DNA of 48,024 nucleotides, taken from Candidatus Gottesmanbacteria bacterium. GTDB lineage: Bacteria; Patescibacteriota; Microgenomatia; UBA10105; UBA927. Within the stretch, counting starts at the first letter, position 1, and each line of letters opens with the position of its first letter. Below the pieces are notes generated by a model. That model ran no database searches, was not told the DNA's origin, and saw nothing but the letters and a program-made list of their open reading frames with translations. The stretch covers positions 1 to 48,024 of the forward strand of contig JACRMP010000011.1 in NCBI GenBank assembly GCA_016214885.1, given 5' to 3'. This document shows positions 1 to 8,838 of the stretch, one piece after another. The position numbers and the translations under genes were made by a program.

Positions 1-1
1 T

Positions 2-3000
2 CCGACAGAGCAGACAACGACGCCAACAACGACATCTAGTGAACCGCCGAAAGAAACCGGTCCGCCGGAGCAGGGGCAGATTCTGGACGGAGCCTCTACC
101 GAGGCAGCCCCGTCACCAACCGTGACCCCGGAACAACCGGAAGAAGGAGTACTTCACGCGTCCGTACTTCAAAATGTAGAAGCAGCCTCACTTGACCTCG
201 ATAATATCGACCCTTCAAATAGCGCAACGCTATCAACTGATAAAGCGGACTACGCTCCAACAGACACGGCGATTATTACCGGGACGGGATTCAAACCGAA
301 TCATGACTACAACATCACAGTGAGTTCCGCGGATGAACCGGCCACATCGACAACCGATACGATTACAACAGACGTGGACGGCGCATTTGTGTACGCATAT
401 CAACTCGACGGAATTTACCGCCCTAACTACAAAGTTGTCGTGACAAACAATGGGGGACACACGATCGCGGCGACAACGTTTACTGATTCTGCAGCTGTAG
501 ATCAGTATTCACAATGTGCTAATGACACGGGTACGGGCTATACATCTGGAGACACGGGGTGTCAATGGATTAACGGAAATCTGCAATCAAATAATTCGGC
601 GTATTATGAAGGAGACGCTACCCCACAGAGACTTTATTTAACAGGGTTAATTAACGGAACGCACACAGTAGTAATCAAGTATGGAACAACAAAAGGTGGC
701 AAACACGCCTACGATTTCGTCACTGACGATACATTCTCTGAAAGTTGGATCACGAATGCAGAATTTTGTGAAGGATTAACTGGCTTTGGTGATTGCGCTA
801 CACTCACCCCAAACCTTTCATCCCTCATTCCTACAGATTCTAATGCCGGCGGGTTTGACGTCGCGCAAGCAAATCGTCATTTCAAAATTCGGAACGGAAA
901 TTTCGTCAGTGTGGGCACCCCAACACTAATTAGCGGTTCTTATGCAGGAGACAGCGAAACAACAATTCTTTTAACTTTTAACGTTGACACAAACACTTGT
1001 GCTAACAAAGTTGTCGATCACGGTAAAAACCCAAACCCCGACGAATGTCCAGTGTTAATCACATGGGGGGAACACGTTTCCAAACAATCTGATTGGGGAA
1101 CTGGTAATTCAGCAGTAAACATAAGCGGCTCGCCATACCACGTTTCGTTGGAAACGGTGGATGGGGCATCTGCAGGTAGCAGAGATAATCAAATGCAAGC
1201 AGGCGCCATTAAGGGCTCTATTACAATTATTAAAGACTCTCAACCAAATTCCGCTCAAGATTTTTCATTTACAACAACCAGAACCGGACTTACTTCATTT
1301 AACTTGGATGATGATGCAGACGTAACACTTTCAAACACCAAATTTTTTGGAAATCTCGACGCAGGAAGCTACACAGTGTCCGAGATTGCAGCAACAGGAT
1401 GGACACTAAGTAACATCACTTGTGTGGATCCGACTCAAAATTCGACGAGTGGTCTGCCAACCGCACCAACGGCAACGATCAATTTGGCTGCTGGTGAAAA
1501 TATCACCTGTACGTTCACCAATACCCAACAGAATGGTCACCTGACGGTTCAGAAAACAACCATACCGGCAGGTAGCCAACAATCATTCGCAATCACAGCA
1601 ACTGGTTCCGGAACCATCACCGGCGGCGGGGCGGGAAGCATCACTGACAGCACGGATCAAACATATGAAGTGACAGCAGGCACCTACTCCGTATCGGAAA
1701 CCGTACCCACGGGTTGGACTCAAACTTCTAACACATGTTCCAATGTGGTTGTCGCAGCCGGAGGTAATTCAACGTGTCTTATTACAAATACCCAAAAAGG
1801 CCACATTGTCGTGCGCAAAGTTACGTCAGGAGCAGACGATACGTTTACCTTTACGACAGGCGGAACCGGATACAACGGATTCTCGCTTTCTCACGGACAA
1901 TCCAATGATCAGGAGGTTATACCTGGCTCATACACAGTAAGCGAAACAGCGCTTAGCGGCTGGTCATCCGACGGTGGAAGTTGCGACAACGGAGAAACCC
2001 CCAATAGTCTGGATGTGGAAGCCGGGGAAACAGTAACCTGCACGTTTACCAATACGAAACTCCGAAACATCACCGCCTGCAAATATGACGACACCAATGG
2101 TAACGGCACGAGGGATACTTCCGAACCGCTTCTCGACGGCTGGAATATGACACTTACCCCGGGAAGTGTGACGCAGACAACCGTCAACGGCTGTACAACA
2201 TTTACAAATCTTTCTCCCGGTAATTATAGTATCGCCGAGACCCTCAAGACCGACTGGGCCAATACGACACCGTTATCACAAAACGTGACGCTCACTTCCA
2301 GCCAAAATGAAACCGTATATTTCGGTAACTTTGCCTGCGCGACCATAAGCGGCATGAAGTGGGAAGACACGGATGGTGATGGGGTAAAGGATACCGGTGA
2401 ACCGGCACTTCCTGACTGGACGATTAACTTAAACGGCACACAGGCTTCTGATGTGACGGACGCAAACGGCCAATATTCATTCAAAGTCTGCAGTGCGGGA
2501 ACGTTTACAGTTACCGAAACAATTCCTAATACGCAGGTCTGGTATCAAACTTCTCCCGGTGGTAATTCACCGAATCATCAGGTAGAGGTGACCAGCGGCG
2601 GCAGCTATACCGGCAAAGACTTCGGCAATGCAAAGTATGCCAAAATCTACGGAGTAAAGTACCGCGATAACGACGGAGACGGCACGTTGGACGCAAATGA
2701 TCTCACTGCGACGCTTTCCGGATGGGTATTTGATCTGTATGACGGAACGACAAACGCGGTACTGGGAACCTATACGACCTTGTCAGACGGCTATTATGAA
2801 TTCACGGGACTTCTGGTAAACAAAACATATTATGTACTTGAGCAACTCAAGCCGGGCTGGACGCAGACGATCGGCCCGACGCCGACCCCCACGCCGTTTG
2901 CGGTACAAAGCGGGGAAACAAAGCAAATCAATTTCGCAAATTTCGAAAACATGGCTGTTACGGTGTGTAAAGTCGAAGATGCCGACGGCAGTCTTACGAC

Positions 3001-5680
3001 AACCACTGACCGCACACCAGTAAGCGACTGGCAAATAGATCTTCTGAAAAACAACCAGATGTATGACAATGCGCAAGTCACCGGTAGGGACGGGTGTTAC
3101 ACCTGGACAAATCTTACCCCGGGAAGTTACAGCACGCAGGAAGAATCACAGTCTGGCTGGCAGCATCTTGGCAGCACATCGCACGATTTCGGCACGTTGG
3201 AAAACGGGCATACCTACTCACACACGTTCGTCAATACCCACATGGGAAAAATTATTGTGGAGAAACAAACGCTTCCCGACGGAAATACCCAAAGCTTCGA
3301 CTTTACGGCTGACTATGATGCAAACGGATTTGCATTGACAGACGGAGCACAAAACGACAGCGGCTTTCTTATGCCAGGCACTTACAGTGTTGCGGAAACC
3401 GGTGAAACGGGATGGGATCTGACTGACGCCAGCTGTTCCGACCAAAGTGAACCCACTGCTATCAGTTTGTCTGCCGGAGAAACAGTAACCTGCACATTTA
3501 CCAACACGAAGCGTGGACACCTGATCGTACAAAAAACGACTATTCCAGCAGATGACTCCAACGTATTTAGTATCCTGGCCACCGGCTCCGGCACGATCAC
3601 CGGCGGAGGAGCAGGTTCTATAAGTGATGATACGGACAAAAACTACGAAGTCACACCGGGCACGTATTCCGTGAGCGAAACCGTACCGGGTAACTGGGAT
3701 CAAACGGCCAACACATGTACAAATGTGGCAGTAGCTGCGGGAGAAACCAAAACCTGCGAAATCACCAATACCAAGCGCGGACATGTCACCGTGATCAAGT
3801 ACTATGACCACGATATGGACGGCACGAAAGACGCAGGAGATCAAGTACTTGGAGATACTGGTGTAGGATCCGAAATAGAGGCAACCAGATGGGAAATTCA
3901 CCTTGTCGGCACAGATGTTAATGCGTATCAATGGACCGGCGCTCAGACTGCAGGTCAGGTGACATTTAGTGATCTGACGCCGGGAGCATTTACCCTGAGT
4001 GAACAACTCAAAACCGGCTGGCTGCAATCCAATATTTCCTGCGGCAATGAGTCTGCAATTGACAAAGACAATAGCCACCCGGTTACCGTAACTGCGGGAC
4101 AAACGACCACATGTACCATCGGAAATTACGAGCAGGGCAGAATTATCGTAGAAAAACAAACCAACCCTGACGGCAGCAATCAGGAATTTGACTTTTCTAC
4201 AAATTATGACAAAAACGGGTTTGTGTTGTCGGACGGTGAACAAAACAACAGCGGATATCTGAATCCAGGAACCTACAGCGTGTCGGAAACGGAACTCACC
4301 GGCTGGACACTCACCAATACGGTTTGTACGAGTTCGAATGAGGATACTGAATCTGCAGATAATCTTCAGCTTGATCCGGGAGAAACGATCACCTGCGTAT
4401 TTACGAACACCAAGCGCGGACGCATTATTGTAGATAAAGTAACAGATCCGAGCCGCGATCAAACCGCATTTGCTTTTACGGCTAGTGGTAGCGGGTATGG
4501 AAACTTCTTCCTGTCTGACTCCGACGAACCAAATGACCAGTCGCTGTTACCGGGCTCTTATGCAGTTTCCGAAACCGTTCCCACCGGCTGGGATCTTTCA
4601 TCAGCCATCTGTATGAGTTCGCACGAAGACAGCGAGTCTGTTAATTCTCTGAACCTTTCAGCAGGAGAAGTCATTACCTGCACATTTACCAATACCAAAC
4701 GTGGAACGGTCATCGTAACCAAATATAACGATGAAAACGGAAATACTGTACGCGATGAAGGAGAAGACGTGCTCTCCGGCTGGACGATGAATTTAAACGG
4801 CGATGAAGAACAGGAAGTCACCAACAATGACGGAGAAGCAATATTTGAACACCTGCTTCCCGGCCGCTATACGCTTACCGAAGATCTGCAAAAGGGCTGG
4901 GAGCAAACTCAGTTAAGCTGCGGCGGCAATGAGGAGTTCTTTGCTGATGACACGGCGGACGACACCATAGATACCGGAGCGTTTACGCTTTCCCCGGGAG
5001 AAACACAGTACTGCGTTGTCGGAAACCGCCGCCTCAATCCGATCCTTACGATTACGAAAGACAACAATGCGACAGGCGACAAGGCTCCCGGCGAGAATGT
5101 CCTGTTCACACTCACAGTTACCGCAACCCAGAGCGCGGCGTTTAACGTAGTGGTGACCGATTTACCTGCTGCAGGCTTCACATACCGGAGCGGCTCATGG
5201 ACCAGTGTCTCCACCGCCAGGGGAGACCTTAAAATGCTTGGTATCACCACCGAACCGGCATATCATTCACCCGGCGTTTGGATATTGGGAGATATGGTCG
5301 AGAACGAAACGGTTACCCTTACATATATTGCTGATATCAGTTCCGATCAAAAACCGGGGCTTTACAAAGATTTGGCCTGGGCATACGGATGCAAATTTGA
5401 AACGGATTGTGCGGTAAACGACGGCAATGATGTAGTCGCCATCGCGGTAAGCCCCGGATACATCGATGAAACGAACCACGTGGGCACAGGAGTGAACGTC
5501 GTCAAAAGTACACAAAACGGAGCTACCCTAAATCCGACAACCGGCGAAGTATTGGGAGCGTCTACCGAACTTCCCGCCACCGGGGCGGATGAGGCATGGC
5601 TTACCTTTGCGGCTCTGTTGTTCCTTATGGGTATCGGACTACTAACTGCCGGGAAATATGCACGGAGGCTCCATGTTTAA
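2..5680 (+). CDS. Giant LPxTG surface adhesin with CnaB/SdrD-like repeats (5' end outside window)
   Basis: The reading frame is open back to the window edge, so the GTG at 122 is not the true start and the N-terminus is missing. The visible 1892 residues begin with a Thr/Pro-rich linker, then an Ig-like domain and a Cys-containing domain. From about nt 1210 to 5030 there are 13 beta-sandwich repeats that open with strands such as GHLTVQK, GRIIVEK or GTVIVTK. Most carry a Lys on the first strand, a Glu in Y-S-V-S-E and an Asn in T-F-T-N-T, the K/E/N triad that forms internal isopeptide bonds in CnaB/SpaA domains. Several have D-x-D-G-D-G-x-x-D loops typical of Ca-binding SdrD B domains. A DUF11-like domain follows (about 5040-5460). 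The C-terminus has LPATG at 5570-5584, a hydrophobic helix and a KYARRLHV tail: a sortase sorting signal. The sortase at 6625 is the obvious partner. Role in attachment is inferred. Confidence 0.92.
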   Translation, partial: PTEQTTTPTTTSSEPPKETGPPEQGQILDGASTEAAPSPTVTPEQPEEGVLHASVLQNVEAASLDLDNIDPSNSATLSTDKADYAPTDTAIITGTGFKPNHDYNITVSSADEPATSTTDTITTDVDGAFVYAYQLDGIYRPNYKVVVTNNGGHTIAATTFTDSAAVDQYSQCANDTGTGYTSGDTGCQWINGNLQSNNSAYYEGDATPQRLYLTGLINGTHTVVIKYGTTKGGKHAYDFVTDDTFSESWITNAEFCEGLTGFGDCATLTPNLSSLIPTDSNAGGFDVAQANRHFKIRNGNFVSVGTPTLISGSYAGDSETTILLTFNVDTNTCANKVVDHGKNPNPDECPVLITWGEHVSKQSDWGTGNSAVNISGSPYHVSLETVDGASAGSRDNQMQAGAIKGSITIIKDSQPNSAQDFSFTTTRTGLTSFNLDDDADVTLSNTKFFGNLDAGSYTVSEIAATGWTLSNITCVDPTQNSTSGLPTAPTATINLAAGENITCTFTNTQQNGHLTVQKTTIPAGSQQSFAITATGSGTITGGGAGSITDSTDQTYEVTAGTYSVSETVPTGWTQTSNTCSNVVVAAGGNSTCLITNTQKGHIVVRKVTSGADDTFTFTTGGTGYNGFSLSHGQSNDQEVIPGSYTVSETALSGWSSDGGSCDNGETPNSLDVEAGETVTCTFTNTKLRNITACKYDDTNGNGTRDTSEPLLDGWNMTLTPGSVTQTTVNGCTTFTNLSPGNYSIAETLKTDWANTTPLSQNVTLTSSQNETVYFGNFACATISGMKWEDTDGDGVKDTGEPALPDWTINLNGTQASDVTDANGQYSFKVCSAGTFTVTETIPNTQVWYQTSPGGNSPNHQVEVTSGGSYTGKDFGNAKYAKIYGVKYRDNDGDGTLDANDLTATLSGWVFDLYDGTTNAVLGTYTTLSDGYYEFTGLLVNKTYYVLEQLKPGWTQTIGPTPTPTPFAVQSGETKQINFANFENMAVTVCKVEDADGSLTTTTDRTPVSDWQIDLLKNNQMYDNAQVTGRDGCYTWTNLTPGSYSTQEESQSGWQHLGSTSHDFGTLENGHTYSHTFVNTHMGKIIVEKQTLPDGNTQSFDFTADYDANGFALTDGAQNDSGFLMPGTYSVAETGETGWDLTDASCSDQSEPTAISLSAGETVTCTFTNTKRGHLIVQKTTIPADDSNVFSILATGSGTITGGGAGSISDDTDKNYEVTPGTYSVSETVPGNWDQTANTCTNVAVAAGETKTCEITNTKRGHVTVIKYYDHDMDGTKDAGDQVLGDTGVGSEIEATRWEIHLVGTDVNAYQWTGAQTAGQVTFSDLTPGAFTLSEQLKTGWLQSNISCGNESAIDKDNSHPVTVTAGQTTTCTIGNYEQGRIIVEKQTNPDGSNQEFDFSTNYDKNGFVLSDGEQNNSGYLNPGTYSVSETELTGWTLTNTVCTSSNEDTESADNLQLDPGETITCVFTNTKRGRIIVDKVTDPSRDQTAFAFTASGSGYGNFFLSDSDEPNDQSLLPGSYAVSETVPTGWDLSSAICMSSHEDSESVNSLNLSAGEVITCTFTNTKRGTVIVTKYNDENGNTVRDEGEDVLSGWTMNLNGDEEQEVTNNDGEAIFEHLLPGRYTLTEDLQKGWEQTQLSCGGNEEFFADDTADDTIDTGAFTLSPGETQYCVVGNRRLNPILTITKDNNATGDKAPGENVLFTLTVTATQSAAFNVVVTDLPAAGFTYRSGSWTSVSTARGDLKMLGITTEPAYHSPGVWILGDMVENETVTLTYIADISSDQKPGLYKDLAWAYGCKFETDCAVNDGNDVVAIAVSPGYIDETNHVGTGVNVVKSTQNGATLNPTTGEVLGASTELPATGADEAWLTFAALLFLMGIGLLTAGKYARRLHV

Positions 5681-6662
5681 AAAATATATCGTTCTCACCA
5701 TGGCGGGTTTTGTTGCACTAGCCATAACCGGCAGAGTGTATGCTGCCAAAAATGTCAGCGTTAGAATCCAGCAACCCAAATCACCGATCAATCAGAATAA
5801 TTTCAATGTAAGTTTCGTCGCCCTTGATCTGCAGGGGAGAACCGTAACGGTCAAATGCTTCCAGAAAGGCCCGTCCGACGGCGCATTTTCCCAATTCGGA
5901 TCCTCCCAAACATTTACCAATGGGGGAAACAGCGGCAATTGTGCGGTAGACAATTCCGTGATGAACGACGGAGAGGGATCCTACGCATTCAAAGTAGAGG
6001 CAACTGCAGGAGACGGAACGGGCGATAATTTCGATGACGAAACGACAACCGTGACCTACGACACGAGCGGTCCCGGGGATTTACGCGATTACAGCAAGAA
6101 CAGAACGAACGCATGCGAATACACCATCCACTTTAAAACAGCAAACGACGCTGGTGCTACGGTAAAGGCAGAACTCTACCGTTCCGACACTGTACCATTT
6201 AACGCAGATAACGGAACCCGCATACAGGTAATCTCAATCGGCTCAGACGAATCCAAAAACGTCACGGACACGCCGCCTGACTGCAACAAAACGTATTACT
6301 ATGCCGTGCGCGCATTTGACGCTGCAGGAAACGGGTCAGCGCTTATCGGAGACAATGTCAGTACAATCACCGTCATCAATCCGACCGCATCCCCGGCACA
6401 GGGAGCCATTCCGTTAAACGGAGGCACCAATACCGGCGGTAGCGTGCTCGGGCAGGAATCCACGACAGGAGCCATAGGGGCTACCGGCACAAGTGGGGAA
6501 ACCCTGGGCGAAACCAGCCCGAGCGCTGAAGTTGTGGAGACGGGTAAGAAAGATGACACGAAAAAATCCATGGCTCGAAACCTGATGCTCGGCGGTGGTA
6601 TACTGCTTTTAGGAGCAATCCTGTATGCCATCTGGAAAAAGAAACAAACCCCGGCCACATAA
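5673..6662 (+). CDS. Secreted, membrane-anchored Ig/FnIII-like surface protein
   Basis: The 329-residue product has a signal peptide (MFKKYIVLTMAGFVALAITGRVYA, cut near A24), two beta-rich domains (about 25-125 and 130-235) resembling Ig/FnIII folds, a low-complexity Gly/Ser/Thr linker with GATGTSGETLGETSPS, and a C-terminal helix (about 300-320) ending in WKKKQTPAT. It has no LPxTG, so it is probably held by its transmembrane helix. The start at 5673 is chosen because GGAGG lies at 5663-5667. It overlaps the adhesin stop by 8 nt, so the two are translationally coupled, and it overlaps the sortase start downstream. It may be an accessory subunit or scaffold of the adhesin. No specific family is recognised. 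Confidence 0.85.
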   Translation: MFKKYIVLTMAGFVALAITGRVYAAKNVSVRIQQPKSPINQNNFNVSFVALDLQGRTVTVKCFQKGPSDGAFSQFGSSQTFTNGGNSGNCAVDNSVMNDGEGSYAFKVEATAGDGTGDNFDDETTTVTYDTSGPGDLRDYSKNRTNACEYTIHFKTANDAGATVKAELYRSDTVPFNADNGTRIQVISIGSDESKNVTDTPPDCNKTYYYAVRAFDAAGNGSALIGDNVSTITVINPTASPAQGAIPLNGGTNTGGSVLGQESTTGAIGATGTSGETLGETSPSAEVVETGKKDDTKKSMARNLMLGGGILLLGAILYAIWKKKQTPAT

Positions 6663-7287
6663 CACAAGGAGGGCGGGAACAAAATTCTCCAACAAACTAT
6701 CGGATCGGCTTCTGTTTGCCGGATTTATATTTATCGGCTTATCACTTGCTCTTTTCGGCGCAGTTTTTTGGCCCGTGTTACGGGAGGAAATAGGTTACAG
6801 ACTCCGCAAACATGTTGCACCAAATACACAGTCACGACCCATTACTCCGGCAAGCGAAGCATTCGGCATAGTCATCCCCAAAATAGGAGCCAATGCCAAA
6901 GTAATCGCCGACGTCAATCCATTTGACAGCAACGAATACCAGCGTGCCTTAACCCGGGGAGTTGCTCACGCCAAAGGCTCTGCTAAACCGGGGAGCAATG
7001 GCAATATATTTTTATTTTCCCATTCTTCGGTAAATTTTTATGAAGCGGCACGGTTTAACTCGGTTTTTTACCTTATCAATAAGCTAAACGAACATGATCC
7101 TATAGATCTGTATTACAATGGCGCACAGTTCCGGTATACCGTAACCAAAAAACAAATGGTGAGCCCCACATCCATACAGTTCATGCTGCCCAAAAGCATA
7201 GGCGCCGAAACGCTGACTCTTATGACATGCTGGCCGCCCGGAACAACACAAAAACGTTTATTGATTATCGCAGAGCGTCTCCCGTGA
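6625..7287 (+). CDS. Sortase (class D/E-like transpeptidase)
   Basis: This 220-residue protein has a basic cytoplasmic N-terminus, one membrane helix at about 29-51 and a sortase beta-barrel. Catalytic residues are visible: His133 in FLFSHSS, Cys202 in TLMTCWPPG and Arg211 in QKRLLIIAERL. The IPKIG strand near residue 84 and the GVAHAKGSAKPGSNGN segment are typical of the family. Sortases cut LPxTG between Thr and Gly and join the protein to cell-wall peptide or to another pilin-like subunit; the substrate here should be the LPATG adhesin two genes upstream. The start at 6625 lies inside the preceding gene (38-nt overlap) and is supported by AGGAG at 6611-6615; no in-frame ATG/GTG/TTG follows near the later AAGGAGG at 6666. 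The T-C-W-P-P-G signature (TCxPxG) fits class D/E better than class A. Confidence 0.93.
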   Translation: MPSGKRNKPRPHNTRRAGTKFSNKLSDRLLFAGFIFIGLSLALFGAVFWPVLREEIGYRLRKHVAPNTQSRPITPASEAFGIVIPKIGANAKVIADVNPFDSNEYQRALTRGVAHAKGSAKPGSNGNIFLFSHSSVNFYEAARFNSVFYLINKLNEHDPIDLYYNGAQFRYTVTKKQMVSPTSIQFMLPKSIGAETLTLMTCWPPGTTQKRLLIIAERLP

Positions 7288-7808
7288 TAGGCATACTTTT
7301 TCTTATACTCCAACTGTTGCTGACAGGATTTTTCCTGTTTCTTTGTCTTGCGTTTGTTACCGGGGGGCCCTTTGTCCCTTCCAACCAAAAATCAGTGACT
7401 GCGATGGTAAAACTTGCCCGTATCAAGCCCGGTCAAACGGTTATCGATGTGGGAAGCGGCGACGGGCGGGTGCTGCTTGAGGCAGCCAAACAGGGAGCCA
7501 ATGCCATAGGCGTCGAGATTAATCCGTATCTTGTCTGGTTTACCCAGCTCCGTGCCTTCCTGAGCCCTTACAGAGGCAGGATTACCGCAGTCTGGGGCAA
7601 CCTCTGGACTTCGGATTTACGTGCCGCTGATGTTGTATTTGTATACCTTATCCCGTGGAAAATGGATGTCCTGGCCAAAAAACTCCGGGAGGAAACAAAA
7701 CCCGGTACGCTTATCGTTTCCAACACATTCATTTTTCCGCACTGGAAGATCGTCCGCAAAGATGTGAAACATCACATCTACGCATTCACCATCAGCGCGC
7801 AAAAATAA
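7284..7808 (+). CDS. Membrane-anchored class I SAM-dependent methyltransferase (FAM173-like)
   Basis: The protein (174 residues from GTG 7284) opens with a hydrophobic helix (about 2-27) and continues into a Rossmann methyltransferase. Motif I is VIDVGSGDGR (53-62), with the acidic ribose-binding residue in GVEINP (E78). The sequence after it, NPYLVWFTQLRA, resembles the FAM173-type lysine methyltransferases, which also have an N-terminal membrane helix. GTG 7284 overlaps the sortase stop as GTGA, a common coupling arrangement; an in-frame ATG at 7227 would add 19 residues. The position directly after sortase suggests a substrate at the membrane or cell envelope, but this is inference. The 3' end overlaps the convergent metallopeptidase gene by 17 bp. 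Confidence 0.8.
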   Translation: MIGILFLILQLLLTGFFLFLCLAFVTGGPFVPSNQKSVTAMVKLARIKPGQTVIDVGSGDGRVLLEAAKQGANAIGVEINPYLVWFTQLRAFLSPYRGRITAVWGNLWTSDLRAADVVFVYLIPWKMDVLAKKLREETKPGTLIVSNTFIFPHWKIVRKDVKHHIYAFTISAQK

Positions 7809-8580
7809 CAAACGAGAACAGTTTATTTCCGCCGCCGAAGTCCCGTTCATAGAGCGCGACGTGTCCGTTATTTCTGATTTCTTTGCCCCAATCGGACGCA
7901 TTCCCAAATTCTGCGGTCGCTGTCCATTCAGGCATTTTGCCTGCGTTACGTGTCATACTCTGACCGACGGTCGTAATCCCGTCAAGATGTGCATAAATAA
8001 TCTCTAATTCTTCATAATCATGTGCGTTGGGATGTTCGTTGCTTGGCGGTCCCAGGGGATTGCTTGTATAGTCCATGCACGTACCGAGATTGGTATTATC
8101 AAACGCTTCGTCCTGATGATCCAATCCGAGCCCATGCGCTATTTCCTGGCACATGACTAACCGGCGCCATTCCGGCTTATTGTAGGTATTCGTCGTAAAA
8201 TACGTATCGTTCATCTTGGCCAACGCCTGCGTAATATGCGTGCCATTTACCCATACCTGCGCGAGTCCCAGCCAGCCGTTGTTGCCGTATTTACGGTTAC
8301 AGACTTCAATACGCCCGGCGGTAGCTTTACAGTTTTTCCCGCCGTTTCCGGCGACGATTGTCGTGTCCAACATTGAGGACACAGACCAATCCGCTGAAGA
8401 TTCGGAAAGATACGGTTTCCATGCGCTGCTTACGTTGTCGCCCAGTTTCAGGGTATATGGATTTGCAGTACGGGCCCAATGATAACCGCCCCAGGAATGA
8501 TTTGCAGACACACGCGGGATGAGGACGGTAGCAAGAAGCAGGAATCCCAAACTCAGACCCAACAAACGGAATGCTTTCAT
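7792..8580 (-). CDS. Secreted metzincin-like protein with QExxH motif
   Basis: The product of 262 residues has a clear signal peptide (1-26, ending VSA). The core segment CQEIAHGLGLDH (144-155) matches the metzincin zinc motif HExxHxxGxxH except that the first His is Gln145; Glu146, His149 and His155 are kept. TCMDYT (167-172) fits the Met-turn of metzincins (Met169). Several Cys residues may form disulfides after export. If the Gln can bind zinc, or the site uses only two His plus another ligand, it may still be a peptidase; otherwise it could be a binding protein. The start is fixed by AAAGGAGG at 8587-8594, 6 nt away. It has its own promoter and converges on the methyltransferase gene. Peptidase activity is uncertain. 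Confidence 0.85.
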   Translation of the reverse strand: MKAFRLLGLSLGFLLLATVLIPRVSANHSWGGYHWARTANPYTLKLGDNVSSAWKPYLSESSADWSVSSMLDTTIVAGNGGKNCKATAGRIEVCNRKYGNNGWLGLAQVWVNGTHITQALAKMNDTYFTTNTYNKPEWRRLVMCQEIAHGLGLDHQDEAFDNTNLGTCMDYTSNPLGPPSNEHPNAHDYEELEIIYAHLDGITTVGQSMTRNAGKMPEWTATAEFGNASDWGKEIRNNGHVALYERDFGGGNKLFSFVIFAR

Positions 8581-8622
8581 AGCAAACCTCCTTTATATTA
8601 TGTAACGCGCCTTACCTATTCA

Positions 8623-8651
8623 ACTATAGAAACACGGTGCTCGGGAGTCAA
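8623..8651 (-). promoter_or_regulatory. Sigma70-type promoter of the metzincin gene
   Basis: On the - strand TTGACT (8651-8646), a 17-nt spacer and TATAGT (8628-8623) form a near-consensus promoter about 40 nt upstream of ATG 8580. The leader contains a strong ribosome binding site. Confidence 0.75.
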
Positions 8652-8662
8652 GCGACATAAGA

Positions 8663-8691
8663 TTGACACGTCTAATCTGCCATGATAGTCT
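8663..8691 (+). promoter_or_regulatory. Candidate promoter of the thrS-infC-rpmI-rplT operon
   Basis: TTGACA at 8663-8668 is followed after 17 nt by TAGTCT (8686-8691) preceded by TG at 8683-8684, an extended -10 pattern. It is the only good match between the divergent gene and thrS, giving a leader of about 140 nt. Confidence 0.5.
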
Positions 8692-8770
8692 ATGGATACT
8701 TCCCGGTTGCATGAGACCTAACCAACCTCAAAGAGAAGCGCGATCTTCGGCGTAAAAGAAGAAGTAAAGT

Positions 8771-8836
8771 ACCGTTTCTAAAATTTGCGCTGGAACCTCC
8801 TGCCAACAGCGGGGCGCAAAGGGAAGGACGGTTTTT
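8771..8836 (+). promoter_or_regulatory. Structured thrS leader, possible attenuator
   Basis: TTTGCGC (8784-8790) is complementary to GCGCAAA (8814-8820), and outside it ACCGT (8771-8775) pairs with ACGGT (8827-8831), directly followed by a run of T. The helix ends just before ATG 8839 and includes the purine-rich GGGAAGGA (8821-8828) that serves as ribosome binding site. It could act as a transcription attenuator or hide the start site; thrS is autoregulated through its leader in some bacteria. I see no T-box motif here. Confidence 0.35.
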
Positions 8837-8838
8837 TT

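Noticed and set aside
3218-4462. 414-codon open frame on the - strand within the adhesin gene
   Set aside because: It is antisense to strongly conserved repeats and its product is low-quality Ile/Arg/Cys-rich sequence; the open frame follows from the repeat composition.
1210-5030. CRISPR-like repeat array
   Set aside because: The periodicity is at protein level (beta-sandwich repeats of 75-110 residues), with no short exact repeats and unique spacers.
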